A stretch of DNA of 21,019 nt from Euglena gracilis (GCA_900893395.1 CAAHFI011899945.1:1-21019), one strand, 5' to 3'. Shown: positions 1 through 9,735, counted from the first letter of the stretch. A program made the numbers and translations. The notes: generated from the letters alone by a model not told the origin.

Positions 1-99
1 GATTTTTGTCAACGACAAAATCATCTGTTTCGCAGTTTTGACCGTTGGTTTGAAGTAGAGGCAGGGTATTGCTTTACCGTTTGGTGTCAGGTTTGAAGT

Positions 100-1092
100 T
101 CCAGTCATCCTCAACCCGTTGGGTAAAGCGACTTTAGCGCCCACTTGTACCCACGATCTGAGGATCTCACATGGTCCGATCCAGGGGGGTCCAACTTCGT
201 GGATTGCATGCGGGTTCTACTGTTCCGAACCCACACGCGGTCACCTGGGTTGTATATCGGTGATTTGTAATCTTGTAAGAATTGTTTTTGTTTTTGTAAT
301 GTATAGCGACTACGCGCTTTGCACATCCGTGCGCAATGATTCTACTTCAGAGAACCATGTTTCGCAACTCACGCTAGAACGAGCAGGTCGTTCTGACGGA
401 TGTCGCCATGGCTGGGGGGTCTCGTCCGAAGACGATTTTGTACGGTGAGTATTGTAATATCAGACCCGGTAAAGTGTTAATATAAAATAAACACCAGGGT
501 AATACTTGTAGCCAGGCATTGTGCGATTCGGCCAGTGAAAGTCGTAGCATGTTGACTACAGCTTTCACTGCCGCTTCAGCGCGACCATTGCCTTTTGGAC
601 GATAAATGATAGAAAAATGCTGCTCAATTCCGAGTAAACCGCAAAGAGTTGTAAAAAATCGAGAAGAAATCAAATGGTCTTGATCACTCACGATTTCATT
701 CGGTAAACCCATGAGGCAAATGCATCTTTCTAAAAACATTTGTGCCAAAACTTGTGCTGTCAACCCTGCTTTCTGGCATGGAATGGCTACAATGTACCCA
801 CTCAGCCGACAGACGACAACAAGAATGTAATCGTAAATTTGTCATCTGTTCCTTTGCAAGGTTCAAGTTCCAGAAAATCCATGCAGAGGGATGTAAAAAT
901 GTCATTTGGTACGGGGAAGAAGTCCATCGTACCAGGGGGGTACCTCTGCGCGGTTTCACAGCTTGACAAATTTGGCACCGTTGCGAAATTTGTAAACAGC
1001 GCTTGTACAAATCTTTTTCGGTCAGGGTTGTACAGTACCTGCGACCCACCAAAGAAAGAAGTTTGGGGCCCCAGGGTGACCTTGGTTGTGAT
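100..1092 (-). pseudogene. Integrase region, element A (fossil)
   Basis: An H2C2 zinc finger is visible (YHNQGHPGAPN near 1060-1092, then CQICQAVK near 960-976). It is followed by the catalytic core, with MDFLE carrying the first Asp, IVSDQDH the second and YRPKGNGRAEAAVK the Glu. Near 110-330 is a C-terminal segment (NPGDRVWVRN, then TKLDPP), like the GPY/F-type DNA-binding end of Gypsy integrases. This enzyme would insert the cDNA. Between RNase H and the zinc finger, 1270-1490 is GC-rich with low-complexity coding. No second copy is available here for comparison. Confidence 0.85.
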
Positions 1093-1382
1093 AACATAAA
1101 AGTACGTCATCAACCAAGTCACAGGGTATGCAGTACTTGTAACCAGTATCATTCCGAAAAATCAAACGTAAAGGCGATAAGGTATAATTCTCAACCAATT
1201 CACCATTACGCAATCTTTGTACGACATCATTGTAAAAATCATCTTGGAATAATCCATTCTCGAAAAAGAGAGGGGATGGGATTCGGATCGCGTGACCGGC
1301 GGCGGGGCCCGGCATTCTGCCGCGTTGTCGTTTTCCCGTACGGGGGGGGCATCCGCCGCCAAATCCGCGAGACAGGAAATTG

Positions 1383-2000
1383 TCAAGTATTGTCAGCGGC
1401 GTCTGCGCGCCTTGCGAATTCGTCGGCTTCGCGACTTCCGTGGAACGTGGCATCACCCTCGTCAGGGTTACCAGGGTAATGCCAGGGTGCACGTGAAAGT
1501 GGGTCAGCGACTTTTTGAGTATGACCTGGTGTGTAAACTACCACCAGGTTGAATTGACTCAAAAATTCGTGCCATCGGCATCTTCGGCCAACTGAGGACA
1601 TGGCTTTGTTCAAGTCTTCGGTGTACCAGTGTTGGAGAGACTCATGGTCTGTCAACACTAGTATTTGTACGAGTGAACTGGCGACCCAACTTCGGAATTT
1701 TTGTAGGATAAGGACAATGGCATACGTCTCCTTTTCTCGTATGCTCCATTTGACTTGTCCTTTTCCGTCTTCACCTTGTAGCTTTTGCTGAAGAATGCTA
1801 CAGGGCGCAGTTCATTGGACGAGTTATGTTGACTCAACACACCGCCGACAGCATAGTCGCTGCTGTCGACCTCCAGTACGTATGGTTTGTACGGGTCGGC
1901 AATGTCTCAAGTACAACATTGTCCAACATCAGTTGTTTAATTGTCGTTAGCGATTCTCGCATTGTATCATCCCATTGTATCTTTGTATGTCAGGAGCGCG
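1383..2000 (-). pseudogene. RNase H region, element A (fossil)
   Basis: The minus strand gives LRPVAFFSKSYK followed later by LTDHESLQHWY, RWHEFLSQFNLVVVYTPG and KVADPLSRAPW. These are the recurrent blocks of Ty3/Gypsy RNase H (YxSR/K, TDHxSL, RWxxFLSxF, N/KVADALSR). It follows the RT directly and would remove the RNA template. Element B has no counterpart in the window because its pol is cut by element A. Confidence 0.85.
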
Positions 2001-2099
2001 ATTTTTGAGTTGTCGCGTCAGTGGTACCGCGATTTTCGCGAAATCCTTCATGTAAATCGCGTAATACTGCGCTAAACCAAAATCCTTTTAAATGGGTGA

Positions 2100-3250
2100 T
2101 TGTCTTGATGTTTTCAGGTGTCCACTTCTTTATAGCTTCGAGTTTGCTTGGAGATGCTCTCCTTTGTCCGTTATTAAGAATGTGTCCACAAATTTTATCG
2201 TTTCGCGAAACAAATGCATTTTCGCACCTTTGACGAAAAGCAAATGTTTTTGAAACGTTGTCAGTACGGAACGTATATCGCGGTAGTGAATATCAAGGAT
2301 ATCACTACCCGAATTTGTAAGTGGAGGAGGTGTGCCAATCAGCACGTCATCAATGTATACCATTGCAACGGTAAGTCTCGTAAAATCCATTGTATCATTC
2401 TTTGGAACATGGCTGGGCCATTCTTAACACCCATTGGTAACACCGTCCATTGGTAAACTCCGGGAGGTTACAAATGCGGTGTATGGTTGTGAGTCAGGGT
2501 GTAAGTGCATCTGGTGAAAACCATCCTCTAAGTCGAAAATCGACCAGAGGCGGTTTTCCGCTTGTTTTGTAATCAGGTCTTCGATAAGTGGTAACGGAAA
2601 TGGATCGTCTTTGTCTGTGAGTTCAAGTATCGGTAATCCAGCACAAGTCTCCACTTCTTCTCTCCAGAAGCATCGGGAGGCTTGGGTACAACAAAAGCTT
2701 GTGAGGTCCACTCGCTTTTGGAGGGTATGATCCATTTTCGTTCAATCAGTTTTTCGATCATTGTATTGAGAGCTTGTTCTCTTTCGCCTGAACAGCGAAA
2801 GAATTTTCGGTGCATGGGCTGTGCACCTTCTTTGAGTTCGATTTTACAGACACCAAAAGGTCCGCGAATTGCAGGATCTATGTCATGGGCATAGATAGGA
2901 TGTTCTAAAACATCACTGAATTCGCGATTGATCTTTGTACATAGTTCTTGTGATTTGGGATGTTGACCACCGCTTTCTATCACTGCGGATAGTTGGTATA
3001 TTTGGTCATTCTGACCTTTATCCCGTAGGAATTTGTCAGTGTGGTCAACAGTTCCGAATGCATCAAAGAAACAAACACGAAAAATGATTTCTTTCAATGG
3101 TGGTAACATGACACCGCAAAAATCTTCAAACAAAGGGGTGTCATTCGGTAAATCCCACCACTGAAAAGTGACATACGTCAGTTGTTGGAACCATTCCGCT
3201 TCGGGATTTATAGGAATGAGTAGCACCGCGTGCTTGATCCCGAAGGATCT
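2100..3250 (-). pseudogene. Reverse transcriptase region, element A (fossil)
   Basis: Ordered RT motifs are visible on the minus strand. They are a leader (FSDVLEHPIYAHDIDPAIRG), the fingers (WTSQAFVVPKP, KKWRLVLDYRYLN), palm motif A (LWSIFDLEDGFHQMHLH), PYTAFVTS, and the catalytic box AMVYIDDVLIGT with YIDD codons at 2346-2357. This is standard Ty3/Gypsy RT, which copies the element's RNA into DNA. About 1.3 kb is shared at near identity with element B up to B's truncation point. The region is broken. Confidence 0.9.
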
Positions 3251-3252
3251 TG

Positions 3253-4010
3253 TCAACAACAAGAGGGATAAGTTTCAGAGGGGATGTAGCCACAGGACCA
3301 CATCACCCCAAAACTTATCAAACGCATTTGTATGGCTTGACCAGTAATTGGATAAACGAGAATGTGCTTTGGACGAAATGCGTCAATCTCCAATTGTAGG
3401 TCCATCGACTTCGCGATTTGTGCGATTTTGGAAAACCAAGTTTCCAAAATGCGGTATTGTCCAAAATTGAACGCATTCCAGATGCGGTTCGCGAAAACTG
3501 TCGCGGTTTCAGTCCTGTGGAGGGCTGAAACACAGTTTACCGAGCCACATCGGTAATACGTGTGTCCGAAGACACTTCATCAGGCATTATACCAGGTGTA
3601 TCAGGTGTATTGTGAGGACAAGTTGTCGTTGGCATTCTGCCACTTGTATGCAGGGCATTGGAGGGTTGGCATTCTGCCATTCGGGTCAGAGAGATTGGCT
3701 TTCTGCCATTGGAGTCCGCTGCGCGATTCTCGCGATTCCGAACAGGGACGCGATTCCGCGTTTGTCCAATTGTCGATGTACTTCAACACACAACGGGTAA
3801 CAACCCGGTGTGTTGTGTTCTCGTTCAGCGGTCAGGGTAAACTCGGTACCGGTTCCGGTACCAAGTGTACTCTGGTTGTTGTGTAAAGCGATTAGTTTGG
3901 AAGGTTCAACAATACATCCACAGTCGAAATCAGGTTGTGTGGAAATTCTCCGGCAATGTGCGCATTGGTAGGAAGTGTCGGTCTGGTAGTGCATGTCAGT
4001 CATGTGTAGT
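3253..4010 (-). pseudogene. Protease-RT spacer with Cys cluster, element A (fossil, unknown function)
   Basis: About 400-480 codons separate the last protease motif from the first RT motif, more than is usual in Ty3/Gypsy elements. No family is recognised. One segment carries CAHCRRISTQPDFDCGC (C-x2-C-x11-C-x-C, about 3913-3964), a plausible metal-binding cluster. It is followed by a Thr/Gly run and by a segment rich in RESR-type repeats overlapping small hairpins. A second conserved segment before the RT contains WFSKIAQIAKSMDLQLEIDAF. Both segments are kept almost unchanged in element B. Confidence 0.5.
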
Positions 4011-4189
4011 GTGTGTATGGGGGTGTTGAAGTTGTAGCTGCTGGGGGGTGTACAGGGGTGTCCGAAATCGACACACCTGGTGGAAAACGTAAAAGTTGTG
4101 CAGCTGGGCGGCTACTCGACACCGAAATTTCTTCAGGCCTTTGGGCTTTCGCCTTGGAACCCAGTGAAACGTGGGGGGTTAAGCTACTC

Positions 4190-4800
4190 GCTTTCCCTAC
4201 CGCATGGGAAACGTGCGGTAAAAGTGTAGTGGGCAGGGGGCAGCTTTCTCTTTACCCCTAGGGTAGGAAACGGTGTTTTCGGTTGTAGAAAACGTTGTGG
4301 CAAGGCGGGGGGACATCTGGGAAGATGTCTTGGGGGAGAAATTCGGTGGTGTGGGTTGTGTGCGTGAAGTAGTGCGCAAACCGAGGGAGGGGCAATCCAC
4401 AACAAGGCGGTTCTGACGCAAGAACGGAAAACCCAAAATTACGTCAGAGCCGCGAATACCCGATTCGTAACTCCAGGTACCCAGAAAATTTTGTAGTGTG
4501 GGGGCTGTGAGTGGTGCTTGGGGATGATGGGGAGGAGTATGTCCAAAAAGCATCCCAAGTCACCACCACACATGGGGCTGTTGTCAGCAGTCATAATTTT
4601 GATGGGGTACTTGGCTTTCACCAAGAGGGAGTTGGGAATTAATCCCGTTCGAAAGAGAAGGGGAATTCGACACCCTGTGTCGACCAAAATTTTGCATTTG
4701 GTAGAAAAATTTTGTGTTCGGATTTCCGCTTGGACCAAAAGTTCCATGGGGGTACGCAAAGTGCAGGATCCGGTGTAAAATTGTTGTCTCTCCAACTATT
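4190..4800 (-). pseudogene. Aspartic protease region, element A (fossil)
   Basis: The minus strand shows the retroviral-type active-site triad in KCKILVDTGC (DTG codons at 4673-4681). Downstream are a flap-like segment (IKIMTADNSPMCGGDLG) and the C-terminal signature DVILGFPFLRQNRLVVD, which corresponds to the ILG-x-x-FL motif of pepsin-like retroelement proteases. It lies between the zinc-knuckle region and the RT, as in Ty3/Gypsy polyproteins, where it would process Gag-Pol. The copy in B (12400-13010) is nearly identical. Confidence 0.8.
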
Positions 4801-5044
4801 CCAGGATCCCGTTCCTACTTTGCTCAGCATTCCAGGCAGAAATTTGGAGTGGGGGTGGGGGACCCGAAAATTTTCCGGGTACCGACCAAAAAGGCAGATG
4901 GGCAGGGAAAGTAAGGTTGATCAGGTCCTACTTCCGTCTGTTCATCAGCCCAGAGGTCCGTGCCCACAGACCTCGGGCTCCCCTACTCCAAGTCCGATTC
5001 AGCACTTCGGCTGTTTATCGTTTTCTTGTGTGAGTAGATAGCGC

Positions 5045-5710
5045 GCAATGCGCGGACCGCATTGCGGTCGTCCTCCAACGAGGATTCGGAGTTCTCATCC
5101 CCCTCCCTGCCCGAAGCCGGGGTTCCCTCCTCTAAAGAGGAGATTTTGAACCCGACCTTGTGTTTGTTGTTGTGTTTTGTATCATTGTGGTGACGTTGGT
5201 TCGGGCGGGGAGAGCGAGAACGGTAACATTTGGACGAATGGTGGTTATGTGATCCACAAAGGGAACACTTTTGTCGGTTTTGTGACTTTGTCGGTTTTGT
5301 GATGGGCTTTCACCCCTTGGAGGTCTTGGTGAACGGAATCCCGTTCGACCACGGTTCTTGTTGTAATCCGGTTTCCCGGATGACGATCGCGAAGAAGATG
5401 ATCCACTTCGCGAACGTGATCGCGATGAGTCGCGATTTGTATCACGTTTGTAAGGGGGTCGGGGTGATCGACCACGAGGTGCGCGATCGCGTCCGCGGTC
5501 GCGGAACGGTGATCGGGACCTTTGTCGATAACCCGAGATTGTGATTGTCCAGATTTGTGTGAAATCCAGAGGAGCGCGAGCTCCGCGAGGATTGTGAACC
5601 CCTTGGACTCTGATACCGCTTTCGCGTATCAGGTGGGGGCATCACGGGACGTATGCCCCGATTTGTTGCACAAAAAGCAAGTTTTGTCAGAAGATTGGTC
5701 AGATGAGCGC
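5045..5710 (-). pseudogene. Gag nucleocapsid region: two zinc knuckles around an Arg/Ser-rich stretch, element A (fossil)
   Basis: Two CCHC-type knuckles can be seen in both copies. One is of the form CFLCNKSGHTSRD. About 120 residues later comes CSLCGSHNHHSSKC, which fits C-x2-C-x4-H-x4-C exactly. Between them lies a basic Arg/Ser/Asp/Gly stretch (RDRGRDRAPRGRSPRPP, RSRSRSGSSSSRSSSG) like the RS tracts of RNA-binding proteins. CCHC knuckles bind the RNA genome in retroelement nucleocapsids; the RS stretch presumably adds RNA affinity. Hairpins persist in the DNA, for example arms CTCCTC around TAAA at 5127-5142. The region is broken in A. Confidence 0.75.
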
Positions 5711-5911
5711 GGATAGCGCGTTTTTGTATCTCCCTTTGGGGAGTTTGTATGTTTACCGTATCCCCGTGGGGATTTTGGAGAAGAAGTCTTTTGTAGGGCA
5801 CTTACCGTACCGCTAGGGAGACCAGCGGTAGGGTGGTGGGTGTAAGCCGATTGTATCTGTCCCAAAAGTTGTGAGAGTTTCATTTGTTTGGAAACATAGT
5901 TCCATCGTTGT

Positions 5912-6718
5912 TCAAGTGTGAGTTTGTTGTCCGCGAGTTCCTCGCGGTGAATGTCTTTGATAATTGTAGGAATGAAATGGAGGAACCGCATCGAATTGTT
6001 CTTTCATTTGGTTCTCTCCCAGTTCATCAACCTCAGAAGCCAATCCCAACCATTTGGAATACCAAAGGTCGATTGACTTCCATTTTCGGTCACTGGGCGC
6101 GAATTGCCGCCATTTTTTCTCCAGCGTAATTCGCGAAATTAGGCTTGAACAAGTTGACGCATATTGGTCAACCAGTTCATCAAAAGTTATCCGATTCCGG
6201 ATCACAAGTTGTCGGGCCGCTTTTTCTTCCTTGGGGAGGCAATCAATGAATTCCATCTTGATTACCTCAGGGTTCCCGTCTTGGGTTGGACCCTTCAAGT
6301 CCCAGTAGTATGTCCAGTCGCGCCAAAATTGTTTCCAAGTTGTGGGATCTCCGTCCCATTGTGGCTTACCTTGTTGGCAATTGTAATTGTACCTTTGAAA
6401 TCGCGTTGTGGACCGCGATTTCCATCGTAATTGTTGGGTAAGGTTGTTGTTGTGGCATGCGCGAATGCGCATCCATATGTACTCATGGTACCGATAGGTA
6501 CCATGGGTATTTGGTACATCGCAATTCCGCGAATTGTATGGTGTGTTCGCGATTCCGCGATTCGGATTGTAAAGGGTCGCGATTCCGCGATTCGGGGTGT
6601 GGTAACATACCAGGGGGTAGGAATCCCGTTGTTCACCCGCAAATCGGGGAACCGCGGTAAATTCCGTGTTTCGCATTCGCGATCCATGGCCAATACCCGG
6701 GGTAGGGGTATGGCTCAT
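5912..6718 (-). pseudogene. Gag core region, element A (fossil)
   Basis: The minus strand encodes a Trp-rich helical segment (PQWDGDPTTWKQFWRDW, then EVIKMEFIDCLPKEEKAARQ and FDELVDQYAS). It resembles the capsid-type Gag core of Ty3/Gypsy elements, where W, FxxxW and an LPxE-like turn recur. It sits between the coiled-coil region and the zinc knuckles, as expected for capsid before nucleocapsid. Element B carries a recognisable but more diverged copy at 14067-14600. The upstream part (6430-6720) is hairpin-dense and includes a 9-bp-arm hairpin at 6484-6505. Assignment rests on motif resemblance and position. Confidence 0.6.
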
Positions 6719-6898
6719 ACCGCGAATCAGTCCCGATTCGCGAATTTCTTGTTGTAAAACCGGAGGATTCGCGGTTTTTGTGGTAAAAACCGGTTCCTCA
6801 TCCGAAGATTCACCCTTAGGGGGGGAATCTTAAGTTGTGGTATAAACGGGCGATTGTAATCGCGATTGTAGGCATGTTCATGATCATGTGCATCCGTG

Positions 6899-7118
6899 GA
6901 TGCTTGTAGGGCATGCGCATCCGAAGATGCTTGTAGGGTGCGCATACTGCGCTTTTGGAAGGATTGGCATCCAACGAATCGCGAATTTGATGCACAAAGT
7001 CGCGAGTTGGATGTCGGGCATCCGAAGATGCTTCGGTTGATGCGCGAAAAGCGCGTTGTGAGCTGGAAGTTGCATTTGACCACCGAAAACACGGTTTTCA
7101 TGGGGCAAAGTGCGGGGG
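6899..7118 (-). repeat. Hairpin-rich block present only in element A
   Basis: Flanking sequence matches B closely on both sides (GATCATG on the left, TTGCGG then TTTTGC on the right, B near 15015-15030), but these about 220 bases are missing in B. The block is built of perfect small hairpins. GCATC/GATGC with loop CGAA occurs at 6917-6930 and 7018-7031; GCGCA/TGCGC, GAAAAC/GTTTTC and GCGC/GCGC arms occur between or after them. I see no target-site duplication or terminal repeat that would make it an ordinary insertion. Confidence 0.6.
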
Positions 7119-7249
7119 TTGCGGGATTTTGCATGAATCTCATCCAAACTCAATGCAAAATCTTGGATACTTTGTTCCAATGAACCAACCACTTGGAAAA
7201 GGTCCGAAATTCGTTCAACATCACCTGCAAACGCTTAATACGTTTGCGG

Positions 7250-9150
7250 TATGAGGGTAACTCATCCAAAAGTGGTATTTGTCAACAATGGAGTCAAAAT
7301 CGCTGAAAGCTTTGGAAAAGTGGTGTCCAAGAATTGGACCCGCTTAACCAAAGTTTCCATTGCGGTTGTAAGGGCGTTCAACCGATTCTCGGTTTGTGGG
7401 GTTGTGGTACCCAACGTGGGTTGGGTACCCCTACCGCATTTTCAGCGGTTTTGTCATCCATCATTGTAGAAAGTCGGTTCTCCAACACCGAAATTTGTTG
7501 TTTTAGTGTGAGAACTTGTTGGGTGACCGAATTTTCGGTCCTCATCAAGGTTTCACAAAATTCTTGTAAGTTTTCCTTGATTTTTCGCAAGCATTTGGTC
7601 GTAAAATGTGCGAAAATCAAGGGTAGTTCGACTTCGCGAACCGTTTGTCCATCCGAGGATGGTTGGAGTCCGGAGACCCTTGTAGAAAGTGTTTGTACGC
7701 GTTTTTGTAAATGGGAAGTGGTGGATTGTAAGGTTTTGTGTTGGGTATTCAAATCCGCAAGTGCGGTTTCAATGCCGGTGATATCCGGAATTGAGTTTTG
7801 AATACCGTTGCACCGTTTGTGCAAATCCGCAAACGCGATTCGATTTTGTTCACATCCGCTTGTAACTGATTGTGCAAATCGGTTACAGTGGATCGTATGC
7901 TCCCATACTGGGATTTTTGTGGAAGTTTCCGCAAAGCGGCGTTGTAAGTCCCCAATTGCAGTTTGTAGTCCCGAAACATCCGCAAAAGCGGTTTTCAGGT
8001 CTGCAAACGCAATTTGGAGGTCCGCATTCGCGGTTTGGATGGTAGTTATGACCGTTTCTCGGTCTTGGAGTTCCGCATTCGCGGTTTGTAAGCTAAGAAT
8101 CACCGCATCGCGGGATTGGAGTTCCGCCGTAGCGTTGGAAGCAGTTTCAAGTTTTTGTATGTCTTTTGCCACTTTTCATGGAGGAAATCTTGCCGATGCG
8201 CGATTTCCGCCACTTGAGTGTGCAATGTGGTCAAATTTGGGAAACTTCACCGCATTTGCAGGAAGTTTGTTCCAAACGAGCAATCCGCTCTTCCAGTTGT
8301 TGAGCAAAAGCTCTTTGTACATAGTTTTCGCGTATTTGTGCAAAATTTTGATGAAAACTCGCGTTTTCATCACCCAAACGCAAAATGTTCTTGGGATTGT
8401 TGTACAACATTGGACAAGTTGAGAAGTGCTCATATGAGACATATGAGCCAAGTTCCGCACCCGTAGGCGCTTTATCCCGTTGTTGTAGGCGGGACTGCAT
8501 TTCTTGCATTGTATAAGAAAAGTTTTCCAGTTGTGTGAACAATTGTTGTAGATTTTGTTGTAAATGTGAAAATTTTGCGTTATTCCGCGATTCCGCGGAA
8601 GGTCTCTTGTACCTGTTGGAAGTTGTGCACCAAGGTGTCGCGCAAAAATGCGTCAAAACCTTGGTGGAGGTTCTGAAGGTCCATTGTAGTGGAGTTGAAA
8701 TTCTTTTGGCAAAATTGTCCAAATTCTTGGATATATTGCCAAAGGAAGTCCAGCTTGCCGAAAACGGCCTTGTGACTGTCTTCATCAAATTGTAGGACTT
8801 GGTTCAGTGTTTTAGCGCAATTTTGGACACATGCTTCGATGTGTCGAAATTGCTGTTGTAGTGGGTGGTTCTCCGGTAAATTTGCGACTACGCGCTCAAC
8901 GGTATTACTGGAGAACGAATCCCGGTCTTCCTCGGGGTCATTGTCCATGGGAACAATGACACCGGCAGTGTCCGGGACCACCAACCGCATTTCAGCGGAC
9001 CAAGGTAGTTCTGGGATTTCTCCCAATTGTGGAGGGGGGGGCAAGTCCCGAATGGGGCTTACCGGTGGTAGGGCGGGGGGGGTTGGAAAAAACAAGGTGT
9101 TTCCAACCCGTCCTCGTAAGGGGGGGCTCTGTTGGCAATTGGGTGCCAAA
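7250..9150 (-). pseudogene. Gag N-terminal coiled-coil region, element A (fossil)
   Basis: Minus-strand reading segments carry a Pro-rich start (PPALPPVSPIRDLPPPPQLG), an acidic patch (DNDPEEDRD) and then long heptad-like helices rich in Leu, Gln and Ala. Examples are FGKLDFLWQYIQEFGQF, LQTANAELQDRETVI and the repeated ADLQxAFADLKTAFAD pattern. No known domain is recognised, but the helices look like an extended self-association module. It lies upstream of the gag core and zinc knuckles, so it would be the N-terminal half of an unusually large Gag, or a separate first product. Element B has the same region at about 15090-17300. The region is broken. Confidence 0.6.
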
Positions 9151-9201
9151 AGGCACTAATTGCCAGTCCCGTTCGGGCATTCTGCCCACTTGTGAGTCAG
9201 A

Positions 9202-9696
9202 CTCCGCAGAAGCGGAGGGGGTCCGTAGACCCATTGTAGGGTTATGTTGTACGCAAATGCGGCTGTTTAACGGTGGGTCCGCGAATGCGGGTTGGGTCCG
9301 TAGACCCTTGGAGGGGGGGCACCGCCGAAGCGGCTTGGGTCCGAAGACCCTTGGAGGGGGGGCACCGCCGAAGCGGCTTGGGTCCGAAGACCCTTGGAGG
9401 GGGGGGCACCGCCGAAGCGGCTTGGGTCCGAAGACCCTTGGAGGGGGGGGCCGCCGAAGCGGCTTGTTGTAGGGGGGGCACCGCTAATGCGGTTTGGGTT
9501 CGAAAACCCAGTTGTGGGGGGGGTACCGCCGAAGCGGCTTGGGCGTCCGCCCCTTGTATGGAAAATTTTCCACCGCAGAAGCGGCTTGGGCATCCGCCCT
9601 TGTGATAAAATTTTCTGTCGCTAAAGCGACTTGGGCATCCGCCCTTGTAAGGAAAAATTTTCCTGTCGCCGTAGCGACTTCGTCTGCATTCTGCAG
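9202..9696 (-). repeat. Hairpin array with 43-bp tandem repeats, element A
   Basis: I count 22 perfect small inverted repeats in about 500 bases. Two arm types alternate. GGGTC/GACCC occurs at 9219, 9294, 9337, 9380 and 9424, and CCGC/GCGG at 9279, 9322, 9365, 9409, 9451, 9481, 9526 and 9573. Further types are GTCGC/GCGAC (9617, 9665), GGGC/GCCC (9541, 9588, 9633) and CTCCGC/GCGGAG (9202). Loops are nearly all 4 bases: CGAA, CGTA, GAAT, TAAT, TAAA, AGAA, ATCC, GTCC. Between 9294 and about 9463 the pairs form a 43-44-bp direct repeat. The stretch lies just after the presumed gag start and reads as Pro/Ala/Arg-rich low-complexity peptide. Confidence 0.85.
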
Positions 9697-9709
9697 TCCA
9701 CGAAGCGAA

Positions 9710-9735
9710 CCTATTAACAAAGCATAGTTAATAGG
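9710..9735 (-). repeat. Conserved 9-bp inverted repeat at the start of the gag frame, element A
   Basis: Perfect arms CCTATTAAC and GTTAATAGG flank an 8-base loop. On the minus strand this DNA encodes the peptide PINYALLIG a few residues after a Met at 9751-9753. Element B has the same arms at 18013-18038 with a different loop. The peptide and the palindrome are inseparable here, so either RNA structure or protein could explain the conservation. Confidence 0.6.

Noticed and set aside
9294-9463. CRISPR-like regular direct repeats
   Set aside because: The units are contiguous 43-bp tandem repeats without unique spacers, lie in a eukaryotic retroelement, and have no cas genes nearby.
9029-9605. 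Plus-strand open frames across the hairpin array
   Set aside because: They are shadows of a GC-rich repeat with no stops in any frame; the element's coding strand is minus.
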